Of a stretch of 64,000 nucleotides of DNA, positions 25,899-33,904 are shown piece by piece. Positions within the stretch are counted from its first letter, which is position 1, and each line of letters starts with the position of its first letter. The translations under genes and the position numbers were made by a program. The notes beneath the pieces were generated by a model. It had not been told where the DNA came from, ran no database searches, and saw nothing but the letters and a program-made list of their open reading frames with translations. This DNA comes from Acidobacteriota bacterium (GTDB lineage Bacteria; Acidobacteriota; Terriglobia; Bryobacterales; Bryobacteraceae), in assembly GCA_016213775.1 (NCBI GenBank), contig JACQZR010000069.1, forward strand, positions 1 to 64,000, read 5' to 3'.

Positions 25899-27287
25899 AT
25901 GCTGAGCAAGGATCAGGCAAAGGCACTCGCGGACAAGGTTCTCTCGTTCTCGTCATTTCCCGAATGCGATGTGAGTATCACCGAGACGGAACGGTCGTCG
26001 ATCCGGTTTGCGCTGAACGGCATCACGACGTCCGGGTACACGCTGACGCAATCGATGTCCATCACATGCGTGAAGGAGGGCAAAGTAGGCAGTACCAATG
26101 TGGATGAGTTCGACGATGGGTCGATGCGGAAGGCGGTGAAGAATGCCGAGCAACTGGCAATGATCGCGCCTCCGAATCCGGAACGCGTGGCGCCGTTGGG
26201 ACCGCAGAAATACGACGCCATGGAGAATTTTCCGCTTGGGACCGTGAAGGCACGGAACGACGTTATGATTCCGCATGTGCGGGCCATTATTGAAGCGGCG
26301 AAGAAGAGCAGTCTGGTGGCGGCGGGGTTGTTTGACCGCACTGCGACGATTGCGGCGATTGCCAATAAGGCGGGCAATTTCGGTTTCGGACGGACCACGG
26401 ATTCGAGTCTGTCGACAACGATTCGCACGGCGGATGGATCGAGTTCGGGATGGGCGTCGATGCCCGCTGTTCGCATTGAAGAGATCAACGGCGGCGAGGT
26501 GGCGCGGATTGCCATTGAGAAGGCGCTGCGGTGGAAGAATCCCAAGCGGCTGGAACCGGGCAAGTACACTGTGGTCCTGGAGCCGACTGCCGTTGGTGAT
26601 TTGGTGCCGCAGCTTGCGTTCAGCTTGCTGGCGCGCGGCGCCGAGGAGGGCAGAAGCTTCCTGAGCAAGCAAGGCGGTGGAACGCGGCTGGGCGAGAAGC
26701 TGTTTCCGGAGATGATCACGCTGCGGTCCGATCCGCTGAACAAGTTGTTTTCGGTGATGCCGTGGGGCGGCGGTGGCGGCGGTGGTTTCGGCGGCGGCGG
26801 TGGTGGACGCGGAGGGCGAGGCGGTGGGGGCGGCGTTGGCGAACCCGCGCGTCCGATGACGTGGATTGAAAAGGGAGTTCTGAAGAACCTGGTTTACGAC
26901 CGGTATTGGGCATCGAAGACCGGGCAGAAGGCGACTCCGTTCCCGGGCAATCTAGTGCTGGATGGCGGGGAGAAGACGTTGGAGCAGTTGATTGCCTCAG
27001 TGGAGCGTGGGCTGCTGGTGACGCGATTCTGGTATATCCGATCCGTTAATCCACAAACCGTGCAGTTGACGGGCCTGACGCGCGATGGGTTGTTTCTGGT
27101 GGAGAACGGCAAGGTCACCGGCGCAGTGGTGAATTTCCGGTTCAACGAGAGCCCGGTGCGGCTGCTGCAGAATGCCGTTGCTGCCGGTGTGTCGCGACGG
27201 GTGCGAGGCGGCGAAGGGCAAGGGATGATCGCGCCCGCGATGGTGGTGAAGGATTTCAATTTCGCGAGCGTTTCCGACGCGGTGTAG
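25899..27287 (+). CDS. TldE/PmbA-type subunit with a long polyglycine insert
   Basis: The 462-residue protein is the non-catalytic partner type. It lacks HExxxH and has family landmarks FGFGRTTDSSLSTTIRTADG, SFLSKQGGGTRLGEKLFPE and a C-terminal FRFNESPVRLLQNA. It follows tldD by ten bases. Residues about 289-314 form a low-complexity Gly/Arg tract: about 24 of 26 residues are Gly or Arg, with one Phe and one Val. It falls between PWG and EPARPMTWIEKGVLK, where other members have a short loop. The frame stays open and in phase on both sides, so it is an expressed insert, not a frameshift. It could be a flexible linker at the TldD-TldE interface or an expanded simple repeat. Without a leader peptide of its own, export would require partnering with TldD. 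Confidence 0.88.
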   Translation: MLSKDQAKALADKVLSFSSFPECDVSITETERSSIRFALNGITTSGYTLTQSMSITCVKEGKVGSTNVDEFDDGSMRKAVKNAEQLAMIAPPNPERVAPLGPQKYDAMENFPLGTVKARNDVMIPHVRAIIEAAKKSSLVAAGLFDRTATIAAIANKAGNFGFGRTTDSSLSTTIRTADGSSSGWASMPAVRIEEINGGEVARIAIEKALRWKNPKRLEPGKYTVVLEPTAVGDLVPQLAFSLLARGAEEGRSFLSKQGGGTRLGEKLFPEMITLRSDPLNKLFSVMPWGGGGGGGFGGGGGGRGGRGGGGGVGEPARPMTWIEKGVLKNLVYDRYWASKTGQKATPFPGNLVLDGGEKTLEQLIASVERGLLVTRFWYIRSVNPQTVQLTGLTRDGLFLVENGKVTGAVVNFRFNESPVRLLQNAVAAGVSRRVRGGEGQGMIAPAMVVKDFNFASVSDAV

Positions 27288-27318
27288 CACGCGGTTCGTT
27301 TGACGGCTTGGGGGAATC

Positions 27319-29316
27319 ATGCAGACCGAAGAGACGCGATCGTTACCAGAGAACGCGTATGCCCCGTTGAAACCGGGAGAGACCTATGAGCCGCTGGTGA
27401 GCGCACGGCAAGCGCCTGCGGAGTTCACGGCACGGGCCGTGTTCTGGGGGTTGCTGCTGTGCGTTATCTTCACTGTGGCTTCGGCGTACAGCACGTTGAA
27501 AGTGGGACAGGGCATGGAGACGGCGATTCCGATCTCCATCCTCTCCATCGGGCTGGCCCGCATGTACAAGAGGCGGTCGACGGTGCTGGAGAACGTCATC
27601 ATGACGGGCTTTGGCGGCGTCGGCGGGGCGGTGGTGGCGGGTGCAACTTTTACGCTTCCGGCACTGTACATATTGAAGCTGGATCCACACCCGTTCCAGA
27701 CGGTTCTCATCGCAATCGCCGGCGGGTGTTTGGGGACGCTGCTGCTGATTCCGTTACGGCGTTACTTTGTGAAGGAGACGCACGGGCAGTTGCCGTATCC
27801 CGAAGCGACGGCGATCACGGAAGTGCTGGTGACCGGAGAGCGCGGCGGATCGCAGGCACGGTTGCTGCTGCAGGCGACTGCCATTGCGGGGGTCTACGAC
27901 TTCCTCGTCACGACGTTTCATGTGTGGAAGGAGAACATTGATTTCCTGTTCACGTCGCCGCTGAAGCGTCTGCCGACGGAAGCGAAGGTGGTGTTCAACT
28001 TCGATGCGATTGGGTTCATTCTCGGGCTTGGTTACGTGATGGGGCTGCGCAGTTCGATGATTCTGTGCGCGGGCGGGTTTCTAGCGAATTTTGCGCTGGT
28101 GCCTTTGATCTGGCTGATCGGATCGCAGTTGCAGGATGTCGCGGTGTATCCGGCGACCGTGCCGATTTCGCAGATGACCGCGTCGCAGATTTTCCGCGGG
28201 TACGTGCGATTCATCGGTGTCGGCGCCATAGCGACGGCGGGAATTTTCGGGATATTGAAGTCGTTGAAGGTTCTGAGCGGGTCGCTGAGTATCGCGTTTC
28301 GGGCATTTCAAGGCGGGGCGGTGGCGAGTGAGCGCACGGATCGTGACATGTCCCTCATGAAGGTGTTGATCGGGGTGATCCTTTGCGCCGTAAGTATCGC
28401 GGCGATTCTCGGGTCGCTGTCGGCGCCGGTGATGGCGGTGACCGCGGGAGTTGCGCTGGTGATGATGTTCTCGTTCTTCTTCACGAGTGTGGGGGCCAAT
28501 GCGATTGCCACAACCGCGCGCAATCCGGTGTCGGGGATGACGATGCTGACCATCATCATTTCGTCGCTGGTGTTGTTGAACTTTGGCGTGTCGGGACGCA
28601 CCGGCATGTTTTTCGTGATGGCGATTGCCGGTTTGGTGTGCACGGCATTGTCGGTGGCGGGACAGGCGGCAACGGACTTCAAGGCGGGGTACTGGATCGG
28701 GTCCACACCGGAAGCACAACAGAAGGCGCGGCTCTTGGGTGGTGTGGCGTCGGCGATTGCGGTGAGCCTGACACTGGTGATGCTGGCGCAGACGTTTCAA
28801 TTCGGCGAGGCGGTGCCCGGGGACAACCGGGTGGTGCTGGCGTCGCCGCAAGCGTCCATCATGAAGGCGCTGGTGGAGGGATTCATGAGCCGCCAGCCGG
28901 TGGCGTGGCTTCTGCTTGCCTGCGGCGGCGTGATCGCGGTGATCATGGAGATGCTGGGTGTGCCGGCGTTGATCTTTGCGTTGGGGATGTACCTGCCATT
29001 GGAGTTGAATTCGCCTGCGCTGGTAGGTGGCGTGTTGAGTCACTTCATCAACAAACGCGCCGATAGGGAAGGTGGAGTGAGTGGACGCAGCATGCGCGAA
29101 CGCGGCGTGATCATCGCATCCGGCCTGATGGCCGGAGGCGCGCTGGGGGGCGTGATTGGCGCGGCGCTGCGCCTGATTCCGTCGTATTCGGAAGATTGGG
29201 TGAAGACTCCGTTCTACGACAACGATCCGATTTCGCAGATCGTATCGACAGTGGCGTTCCTTGCGTTGTGCTGGTACACATGGGCGGGATCGATGAAGAA
29301 GGAGAAGGCTGCATGA
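27319..29316 (+). CDS. OPT-family oligopeptide transporter
   Basis: The 665-residue protein has about 14-16 hydrophobic segments and the OPT hallmark QLPYPEATAITEVLVTGERGG after the fourth helix. Further matches are FNFDAIGFILGLGYVMGLRSS and the late LGMYLPLELNSPALVGG. OPT proteins import oligopeptides or metal-chelate compounds across the cytoplasmic membrane using the proton gradient. The gene lies 31 bases downstream of the TldE-like gene and overlaps the next peptidase-like gene by four bases (ATGA at 29313). This places transport in the same transcript as two proteolytic functions, consistent with import or export of small peptides. The exact cargo is unknown. Confidence 0.93.
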   Translation: MQTEETRSLPENAYAPLKPGETYEPLVSARQAPAEFTARAVFWGLLLCVIFTVASAYSTLKVGQGMETAIPISILSIGLARMYKRRSTVLENVIMTGFGGVGGAVVAGATFTLPALYILKLDPHPFQTVLIAIAGGCLGTLLLIPLRRYFVKETHGQLPYPEATAITEVLVTGERGGSQARLLLQATAIAGVYDFLVTTFHVWKENIDFLFTSPLKRLPTEAKVVFNFDAIGFILGLGYVMGLRSSMILCAGGFLANFALVPLIWLIGSQLQDVAVYPATVPISQMTASQIFRGYVRFIGVGAIATAGIFGILKSLKVLSGSLSIAFRAFQGGAVASERTDRDMSLMKVLIGVILCAVSIAAILGSLSAPVMAVTAGVALVMMFSFFFTSVGANAIATTARNPVSGMTMLTIIISSLVLLNFGVSGRTGMFFVMAIAGLVCTALSVAGQAATDFKAGYWIGSTPEAQQKARLLGGVASAIAVSLTLVMLAQTFQFGEAVPGDNRVVLASPQASIMKALVEGFMSRQPVAWLLLACGGVIAVIMEMLGVPALIFALGMYLPLELNSPALVGGVLSHFINKRADREGGVSGRSMRERGVIIASGLMAGGALGGVIGAALRLIPSYSEDWVKTPFYDNDPISQIVSTVAFLALCWYTWAGSMKKEKAA

Positions 29317-30647
29317 TTACGAACGAAACCATCGCCACCGCGATCCTTGGGATTGATACGCTTTGGGGCGGCGATGTGATGTGCCTGTCGGGCACCGGAA
29401 GATTCATCGCCGATTCGTGGTTCTCCGATGAGCCACTGCCGCTGGCGTATACGCATCCCGCGGCTGCACGCCTGCGCGAGACTGGCGGAGTTTCGGGCAA
29501 GAAGGTTGACCGTGAGGCCGTGGATGCGTACTTGCAAGCGGTGGATGTGGCGGGCACGATCACGAAGCTTTCCGGCGCGGCGAGTTTGTTTGTGCGCAAC
29601 ATGAGCACGAGTCTGGAAGTGATGTGGGACTTGGTGCAGGAGATGTTGGGCAAGGGCGAGCCTGTGCCTTATGAGCGCTGCGTGCGGGCATCCACGGGCG
29701 CTGATCCGGAGCCTTCGGATGCGCGCGGCAAGCGGGAGATGGTGTCGGAACTGCTGGCTCGCGCGGGGTATCCTTCGGCGTCGAACGATGAGTTGCTGGC
29801 GGCGGTGGATGGGTGGCGCAAGGAGCGGATGGCGCCGATGGCGGCGCTGCGATCGCTCGGCGCGGCGGTGATTGCCCGGTATGATGCGTTGTGCGCGCGC
29901 AACCTGATGCCGTACCTGCCGGAAGATCTGGCTGCGGTACCGCGCGCCAACATCAGCTTCGATGCCATCAAGGACGCCTGGTTTTCCGGGTCGATGAATT
30001 ACATTGGGCGCGCGCGCAAGTCCGATGGATCGCCATTGTATGAGGCGAATTACGAGATCAACGCGTCTCTGAAGATATCAGTGCCGGAGTTTGAGCAGTT
30101 GGTAACGCATGAGGTAGTGCCGGGCCACGTGACGACGTTTGCGTATTTGCAGGATCTGTATCATCGCGGGAAGGTGAGTTTTGAGGCGACCGTGCTGACG
30201 ATGAATACACGCGCGGCCACGCTGTATGAGGGGATCGCGAACAACGCGTTGCTGATGGCGTGTGGGGTGACGGATATCTCCGAGTTGGATGACGACGATC
30301 TGAAGATCGGGCTGCTGCTGGCGCTGTTGCAGGATGACGCGAAGAATCAGTCGTCGTATCTGACGTGGAAGGAAGGTGCGGCTCAGGCGGACGTGGCTGC
30401 TACGCTGCGCCGAGACTTTCTGGTTTCTGAAGAGCGTGCGGGCAAGCTATCGGGTGCATGGGGGCGGCATCCGTTGTTGGGGCGGATGTATTTGCCGGGG
30501 TATCGCGCGGGCACGGAGCGCGTGGCTGCGTGGCGCAAGAAGCATTCCGCAAAGGAGATCATCCCGACGCTCTATGGATGCCACGGGCTGGTGGACATCA
30601 CTACTGTGGAGTTGTCGTTAAAGGGACCGGCCGGGTTCTTCGCGTAA
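29313..30647 (+). CDS. DUF885-like putative zinc metallopeptidase
   Basis: ATG 29313 overlaps the transporter stop (ATGA), and the 444-residue product matches no shorter start better. Residues 265-275 read THEVVPGHVTT, a HExxPGH motif like that of DUF885/M32-like metallopeptidases. About 40 residues later, TLYEGIANNALLM supplies a Glu in the place of the third zinc ligand of the family (usually in an E-G-x-A motif). There is no signal peptide, so it is cytosolic. The N-terminal half (LGIDTLWGGDVMC, then ARLRETGG) is helical and not diagnostic. In this operon it may hydrolyse peptides imported by the OPT protein. The family call is moderate; substrate unknown. It ends exactly where the convergent AhpD-like gene ends. 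Confidence 0.68.
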   Translation: MITNETIATAILGIDTLWGGDVMCLSGTGRFIADSWFSDEPLPLAYTHPAAARLRETGGVSGKKVDREAVDAYLQAVDVAGTITKLSGAASLFVRNMSTSLEVMWDLVQEMLGKGEPVPYERCVRASTGADPEPSDARGKREMVSELLARAGYPSASNDELLAAVDGWRKERMAPMAALRSLGAAVIARYDALCARNLMPYLPEDLAAVPRANISFDAIKDAWFSGSMNYIGRARKSDGSPLYEANYEINASLKISVPEFEQLVTHEVVPGHVTTFAYLQDLYHRGKVSFEATVLTMNTRAATLYEGIANNALLMACGVTDISELDDDDLKIGLLLALLQDDAKNQSSYLTWKEGAAQADVAATLRRDFLVSEERAGKLSGAWGRHPLLGRMYLPGYRAGTERVAAWRKKHSAKEIIPTLYGCHGLVDITTVELSLKGPAGFFA

Positions 30648-31037
30648 TCAGCGATAGCGCTCGTCCACTTCGACGCGGTAGCCGTTGGCGAGGCGATTCG
30701 TTTCGTTGGCGAGCCCGACGATGGCCATCAGTTCGCCGAACATTTCCGGAGTCATGCCTTTGTTGGTGGCCGCGGCTGTGTGCGTGGCGACGCAGTAGGT
30801 GCAGTTGTTGGTGACGCTGACGGCGATGTAGATCAGCTCACGGGTGAGCGGGTCGATTGTGCCGGGCTCGCCCATGATGGACTTCACGCGCTCCCAGGTG
30901 CGGCGCAGTGTCGGCGGATGGTGGGCGAGGGCTTTCCAGAGATTGTTGATGTAGTCCGTTTTGCGCGTGGTGAGGATGTCGTCGTAGACGGCGCGTACTT
31001 CAGGAGTGGCGTCGTCGTATTCGATGAGTGGAGGCAT
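30648..31037 (-). CDS. AhpD-like / carboxymuconolactone decarboxylase-family protein
   Basis: The 129-residue all-helical protein has the CMD-family core LTRELIYIAVSVTNNCTYC followed by VATHTAAA. The CxxC pair and the His eight or so residues on match the AhpD redox site. AhpD-type proteins reduce peroxiredoxins or have unknown thiol chemistry. The gene is last in a minus-strand operon with cysS and a trans-sulfuration enzyme, 17 bases downstream of the latter. That link to cysteine metabolism favours a thiol role. The start at 31037 gives MPPLIEYDDATPEVRAVYDD, typical for the family. The peroxiredoxin in this window (59391) lies far away, so partnership is conjecture. Confidence 0.85.
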   Translation of the reverse strand: MPPLIEYDDATPEVRAVYDDILTTRKTDYINNLWKALAHHPPTLRRTWERVKSIMGEPGTIDPLTRELIYIAVSVTNNCTYCVATHTAAATNKGMTPEMFGELMAIVGLANETNRLANGYRVEVDERYR

Positions 31038-31054
31038 GCCTCCTATTATCCGTG

Positions 31055-32236
31055 CTAGCCGCGGAGGGCTTGTTCGATGTCAGCGATCACGTCGGCGGTG
31101 TCTTCAATGCCGACGGAAAGACGAATGAGGTTGTCGCGGATACCTGCGCGTTCGCGCTGCTTCGGAGAGAGGTCGCGATGCGAACTCATGGCCGGGTAGA
31201 GGGTCATGGTGTGGACGTCGCCGAGCGATGTGGCGCGCACCACGAGTTTCAGGCGGTCCATGAAGGCGAACACTCCCGCGCGGTCTGCGCCTTTGAGTTC
31301 GAAGCTGGTCATCGCGCCGTGGAGTTTCTCCGGGAAGAGGCGGTGGATGTTCGCGGCGTCGGGGTGATTGGGGTCGGCCGGGAAGTAGACTCGTTCGATC
31401 TCGGGACGTGTTGCGAGCCATTGCGCGATCTCGCAGGCATTGCGGCACTGGCGTTCGAAGCGCAGCGGGAACGTCTTGATGCCGCGCATGGTGAGGTAGC
31501 TTTCGAAGGGGCCGAGCAGCGGGCCGCCGGTGCGGCTGAGTGTGCGGACGGTTTCGACGTGTCCGGGATCGGAGATGATAGCGCCGCCGAGGACGTCACC
31601 GTGGCCGGCGAGGTATTTCGTCACGCTGTGAACGACGATGTTTGCGCCGAGTTCCAGGGGACGGACCATCATCGGAGTAGCGAAGGTGTTGTCGACAACC
31701 AGTGCGGTACCGGACTCGTTGCAGAGGGATGCGATGTGATCCATTGGGCCGACGCGGAGCAGCGGGTTGGAGATCGTCTCCATCAACACGCAGCCGGGCT
31801 TCCTTTCACGAATGGCCTTCTCCACTGCTTGTTCGTCGCAGATGTCCACCCAGGTCGTTTCCACACCGAGCGGTTCAAACATCGACATGAGCATGCGAAT
31901 GGTTGCGCCGTAGAGAGCGTTGGCGGCAACCACATGTTTGCGTCGATCGAGCAGCGCGGCCTGCAGAGCGTATTGAATTGCGAGCATGCCGGAACTGGTG
32001 GCGAGCGCGCCGGCGCCGGATTCGAGAGCGGTCAGCAATTCTTCCAGGGCGCGGTTGGTGGGGTTCTCATAGCGCGCGTAGGAATCCCCTTCCATCTCGC
32101 GGCCGAAGACGCGGTCGAGCTGCTCAATGTCATCGTAGATGTAGCTGGACGCCGTGTAGATGGGCGTCGTGACTGGGATGGCGATACAGTGCCGCTTGCG
32201 GTCGCCGGCATGCACGGCCTTGGTTTGAATTTTCAC
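31055..32236 (-). CDS. PLP-dependent trans-sulfuration enzyme (cystathionine gamma-synthase/lyase type)
   Basis: The 393-residue protein fits the Cys/Met metabolism PLP family over its full length. MKIQTKAVHAGD opens the protein, YARYENPTNRALE and the SSGMLAI phosphate-binding region follow, then VDNTFATP. The PLP lysine is Lys207 in HSVTKYLAGHGDVLGG. The family includes cystathionine gamma-synthase, gamma-lyase, beta-lyase and O-acyl-homoserine sulfhydrylase, which sequence alone does not separate here. Its gene starts two bases after cysS, so cysteine formation or breakdown coupled with cysteinyl-tRNA supply is a natural reading. A gamma-lyase role making cysteine from cystathionine would fit best but is inference. 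Confidence 0.92.
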   Translation of the reverse strand: MKIQTKAVHAGDRKRHCIAIPVTTPIYTASSYIYDDIEQLDRVFGREMEGDSYARYENPTNRALEELLTALESGAGALATSSGMLAIQYALQAALLDRRKHVVAANALYGATIRMLMSMFEPLGVETTWVDICDEQAVEKAIRERKPGCVLMETISNPLLRVGPMDHIASLCNESGTALVVDNTFATPMMVRPLELGANIVVHSVTKYLAGHGDVLGGAIISDPGHVETVRTLSRTGGPLLGPFESYLTMRGIKTFPLRFERQCRNACEIAQWLATRPEIERVYFPADPNHPDAANIHRLFPEKLHGAMTSFELKGADRAGVFAFMDRLKLVVRATSLGDVHTMTLYPAMSSHRDLSPKQRERAGIRDNLIRLSVGIEDTADVIADIEQALRG

Positions 32237-32238
32237 GT

Positions 32239-33639
32239 CTACTTCCTCTTCCAGCGAGTACCTTCTTTGGTGTCTTCCAGAATGACGCCTTGATCGAGGA
32301 GCTGTTTGCGAATCTCGTCGGAGCGCTGGAAGTTGCGCGACTTCTTGGCGGCTGCACGCTCGGCGATCAGCGCGTCGACATCGGTGTCGCTGATCGCGCC
32401 GCCGGCAACGGTGGGCTTCAACACATCGAAGATAGAGTCGAAGCGGGCAAGCAGATCGCGTGCGGCGGTGACATCGCCCGCCAGGAATTCGCCGCTATCC
32501 ATGGCGGTGTTGGTATCGCGTACGAACTCGAAGATCGCGCCGAGGGCTTCGGCCGTGTTTAGGTCGTCATCCAGCGCAGCCTCGAATTGATCAATGGCGG
32601 TCTTGGCCCGCTCCGTCATTTTGGGGTTGACGCCATCGGCGAACTTGGAAGTGGTGAGACGAAGCTCGTAGTTGCGCAGACGTTCCATCGCGGTGACGGC
32701 AGCCTTGAGGCCGTCGAAGGTGAAGTTGAGCTGCTTGCGATAGGGTACGGATGCCAGCAGATAGCGTACGGCTTCGGGCGCGTATCCTTTGTCCAGCAGA
32801 TCGCGCAGCGTGTAGAAGTTGCCCAACGACTTGGACATTGTCTGGCCTTCCACCATCAGATGTTCGGTGTGGATCCAGAAGCGCGAGAAGGGCTTGCCCG
32901 TCGCGGCTTCGGCTTGGGCGATTTCGTTTTCGTGATGCGGGAAGACGAGGTCCACGCCGCCGCAATGAATGTCGAGCGTTTCGCCGAGGTACTTCATTGC
33001 CATTGCGGAGCATTCGATGTGCCAGCCGGGCCGGCCCGCGCCGAGAGGCGTGTCCCAGAAATGCTCGCCTTCCTTGCGAGCCTTCCAGAGCACGAAGTCG
33101 CGCGCGTTCTCCTTGTCGTACTTGTCAGTGTCGACGCGCGCGCCGGCTTTGTTGCCTTCAAAGTGCGTGTGTGAGAGTTTGCCGTATTCGGGAAATTTGG
33201 TGATGCGGAAATAGACGGAGCCTTCGCTCAGATAGGTGCAGTCGTTGTGTTCCAGCGACTGTATGAGCGAGACCATTTCCGGGATGTGGTCCGTGGCTTT
33301 GCAGACGATTTCGGGCTTTTCCAAACGCACCTTGGCGGTGTCTTCAAAGAAGGCCTTGGCGTAGGTGTCGGTGTAGTCATAGATGGTTTGGCCCGCGGCG
33401 ACGGCTTGCTGGATGATGCGGTCGTCCACGTCGGTGAGGTTCATTACATGGCGCAATTCCCAGCCGCGGTAACGGAGCCAGCGGCGAAGGATGTCCTGGG
33501 AAGTGAAGGACCGCAGGTTGCCGATATGGACGAAGTTCCAGACGGTGGGTCCGCAGGTGTACATGCGGACGGTTTTGCCGTCCTGGGGCGCAAACGGAGC
33601 GAGTTCCTGGGTAAGGGTGTTGTAAAAACGCAAAGACAT
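32239..33639 (-). CDS. cysS: Cysteinyl-tRNA synthetase
   Basis: The 466-residue enzyme shows RMYTCGPTVWNFVHIGN at 25-41, holding the zinc ligand Cys29 and the HIGH motif as HIGN. Further zinc ligands lie in WHIECSAMAMKY and the DLVFPHHENEIAQ segment. The second signature reads TMSKSLGNF, with Thr in place of the first Lys of KMSKS. The C-terminal DALR-like helical domain (about 330-400) and a final WKRK tail complete it. It charges tRNA-Cys in the cytosol. It leads a three-gene minus-strand operon with a trans-sulfuration enzyme and an AhpD-like protein, suggesting coordinated cysteine supply. Upstream lies hairpin mosaic copy B. Confidence 0.97.
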   Translation of the reverse strand: MSLRFYNTLTQELAPFAPQDGKTVRMYTCGPTVWNFVHIGNLRSFTSQDILRRWLRYRGWELRHVMNLTDVDDRIIQQAVAAGQTIYDYTDTYAKAFFEDTAKVRLEKPEIVCKATDHIPEMVSLIQSLEHNDCTYLSEGSVYFRITKFPEYGKLSHTHFEGNKAGARVDTDKYDKENARDFVLWKARKEGEHFWDTPLGAGRPGWHIECSAMAMKYLGETLDIHCGGVDLVFPHHENEIAQAEAATGKPFSRFWIHTEHLMVEGQTMSKSLGNFYTLRDLLDKGYAPEAVRYLLASVPYRKQLNFTFDGLKAAVTAMERLRNYELRLTTSKFADGVNPKMTERAKTAIDQFEAALDDDLNTAEALGAIFEFVRDTNTAMDSGEFLAGDVTAARDLLARFDSIFDVLKPTVAGGAISDTDVDALIAERAAAKKSRNFQRSDEIRKQLLDQGVILEDTKEGTRWKRK

Positions 33640-33750
33640 CGGATTGTTCTATGGTACCAATGGCGGCGGGAGAAGAGACGGCCTTGCGGCCTTGGCCACT
33701 GATTCACACTGATTACCGGCCACCCCGATGGATGACACGGGACTCGCCGG

Positions 33751-33896
33751 GCGGGACTGAAGTCCCGCGAGGGCTGGCCTGGAAAGGCCAGCAGCGGCCA
33801 CGATTGGCCGCCCCACAGGACGGCGGAATGTACAAACTCCAAGGGCGGGACTGAAGTCCCGCGCCCCCACAGGGCGGCAGGATGTCCAAGCGACGG
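33751..33896. repeat. Mosaic of short perfect hairpins (copy B)
   Basis: Four stem-loops are arranged as in copy A. GCGGGACT/GA/AGTCCCGC occurs at 33751-33768 and again at 33845-33862. GCTGGCCT/GGAA/AGGCCAGC is at 33773-33792 and GCGGCCA/CGAT/TGGCCGC at 33794-33811. The linker ACGGCGGAATGTACAAACTCC follows the third hairpin, and GGCAGGATGTCCAAGCGACGG ends the element. It fills the 265-base gap between the divergent cysS and the MFS gene end. A decayed TGATTCACACTGATTAC decamer stretch lies just left, near 33702. Confidence 0.85.
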
Positions 33897-33904
33897 AAGG
33901 CAGA

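Noticed and set aside
26763-26841. Polyglycine region of TldE as a frameshift
   Set aside because: Family-conserved residues continue in the same frame on both sides.
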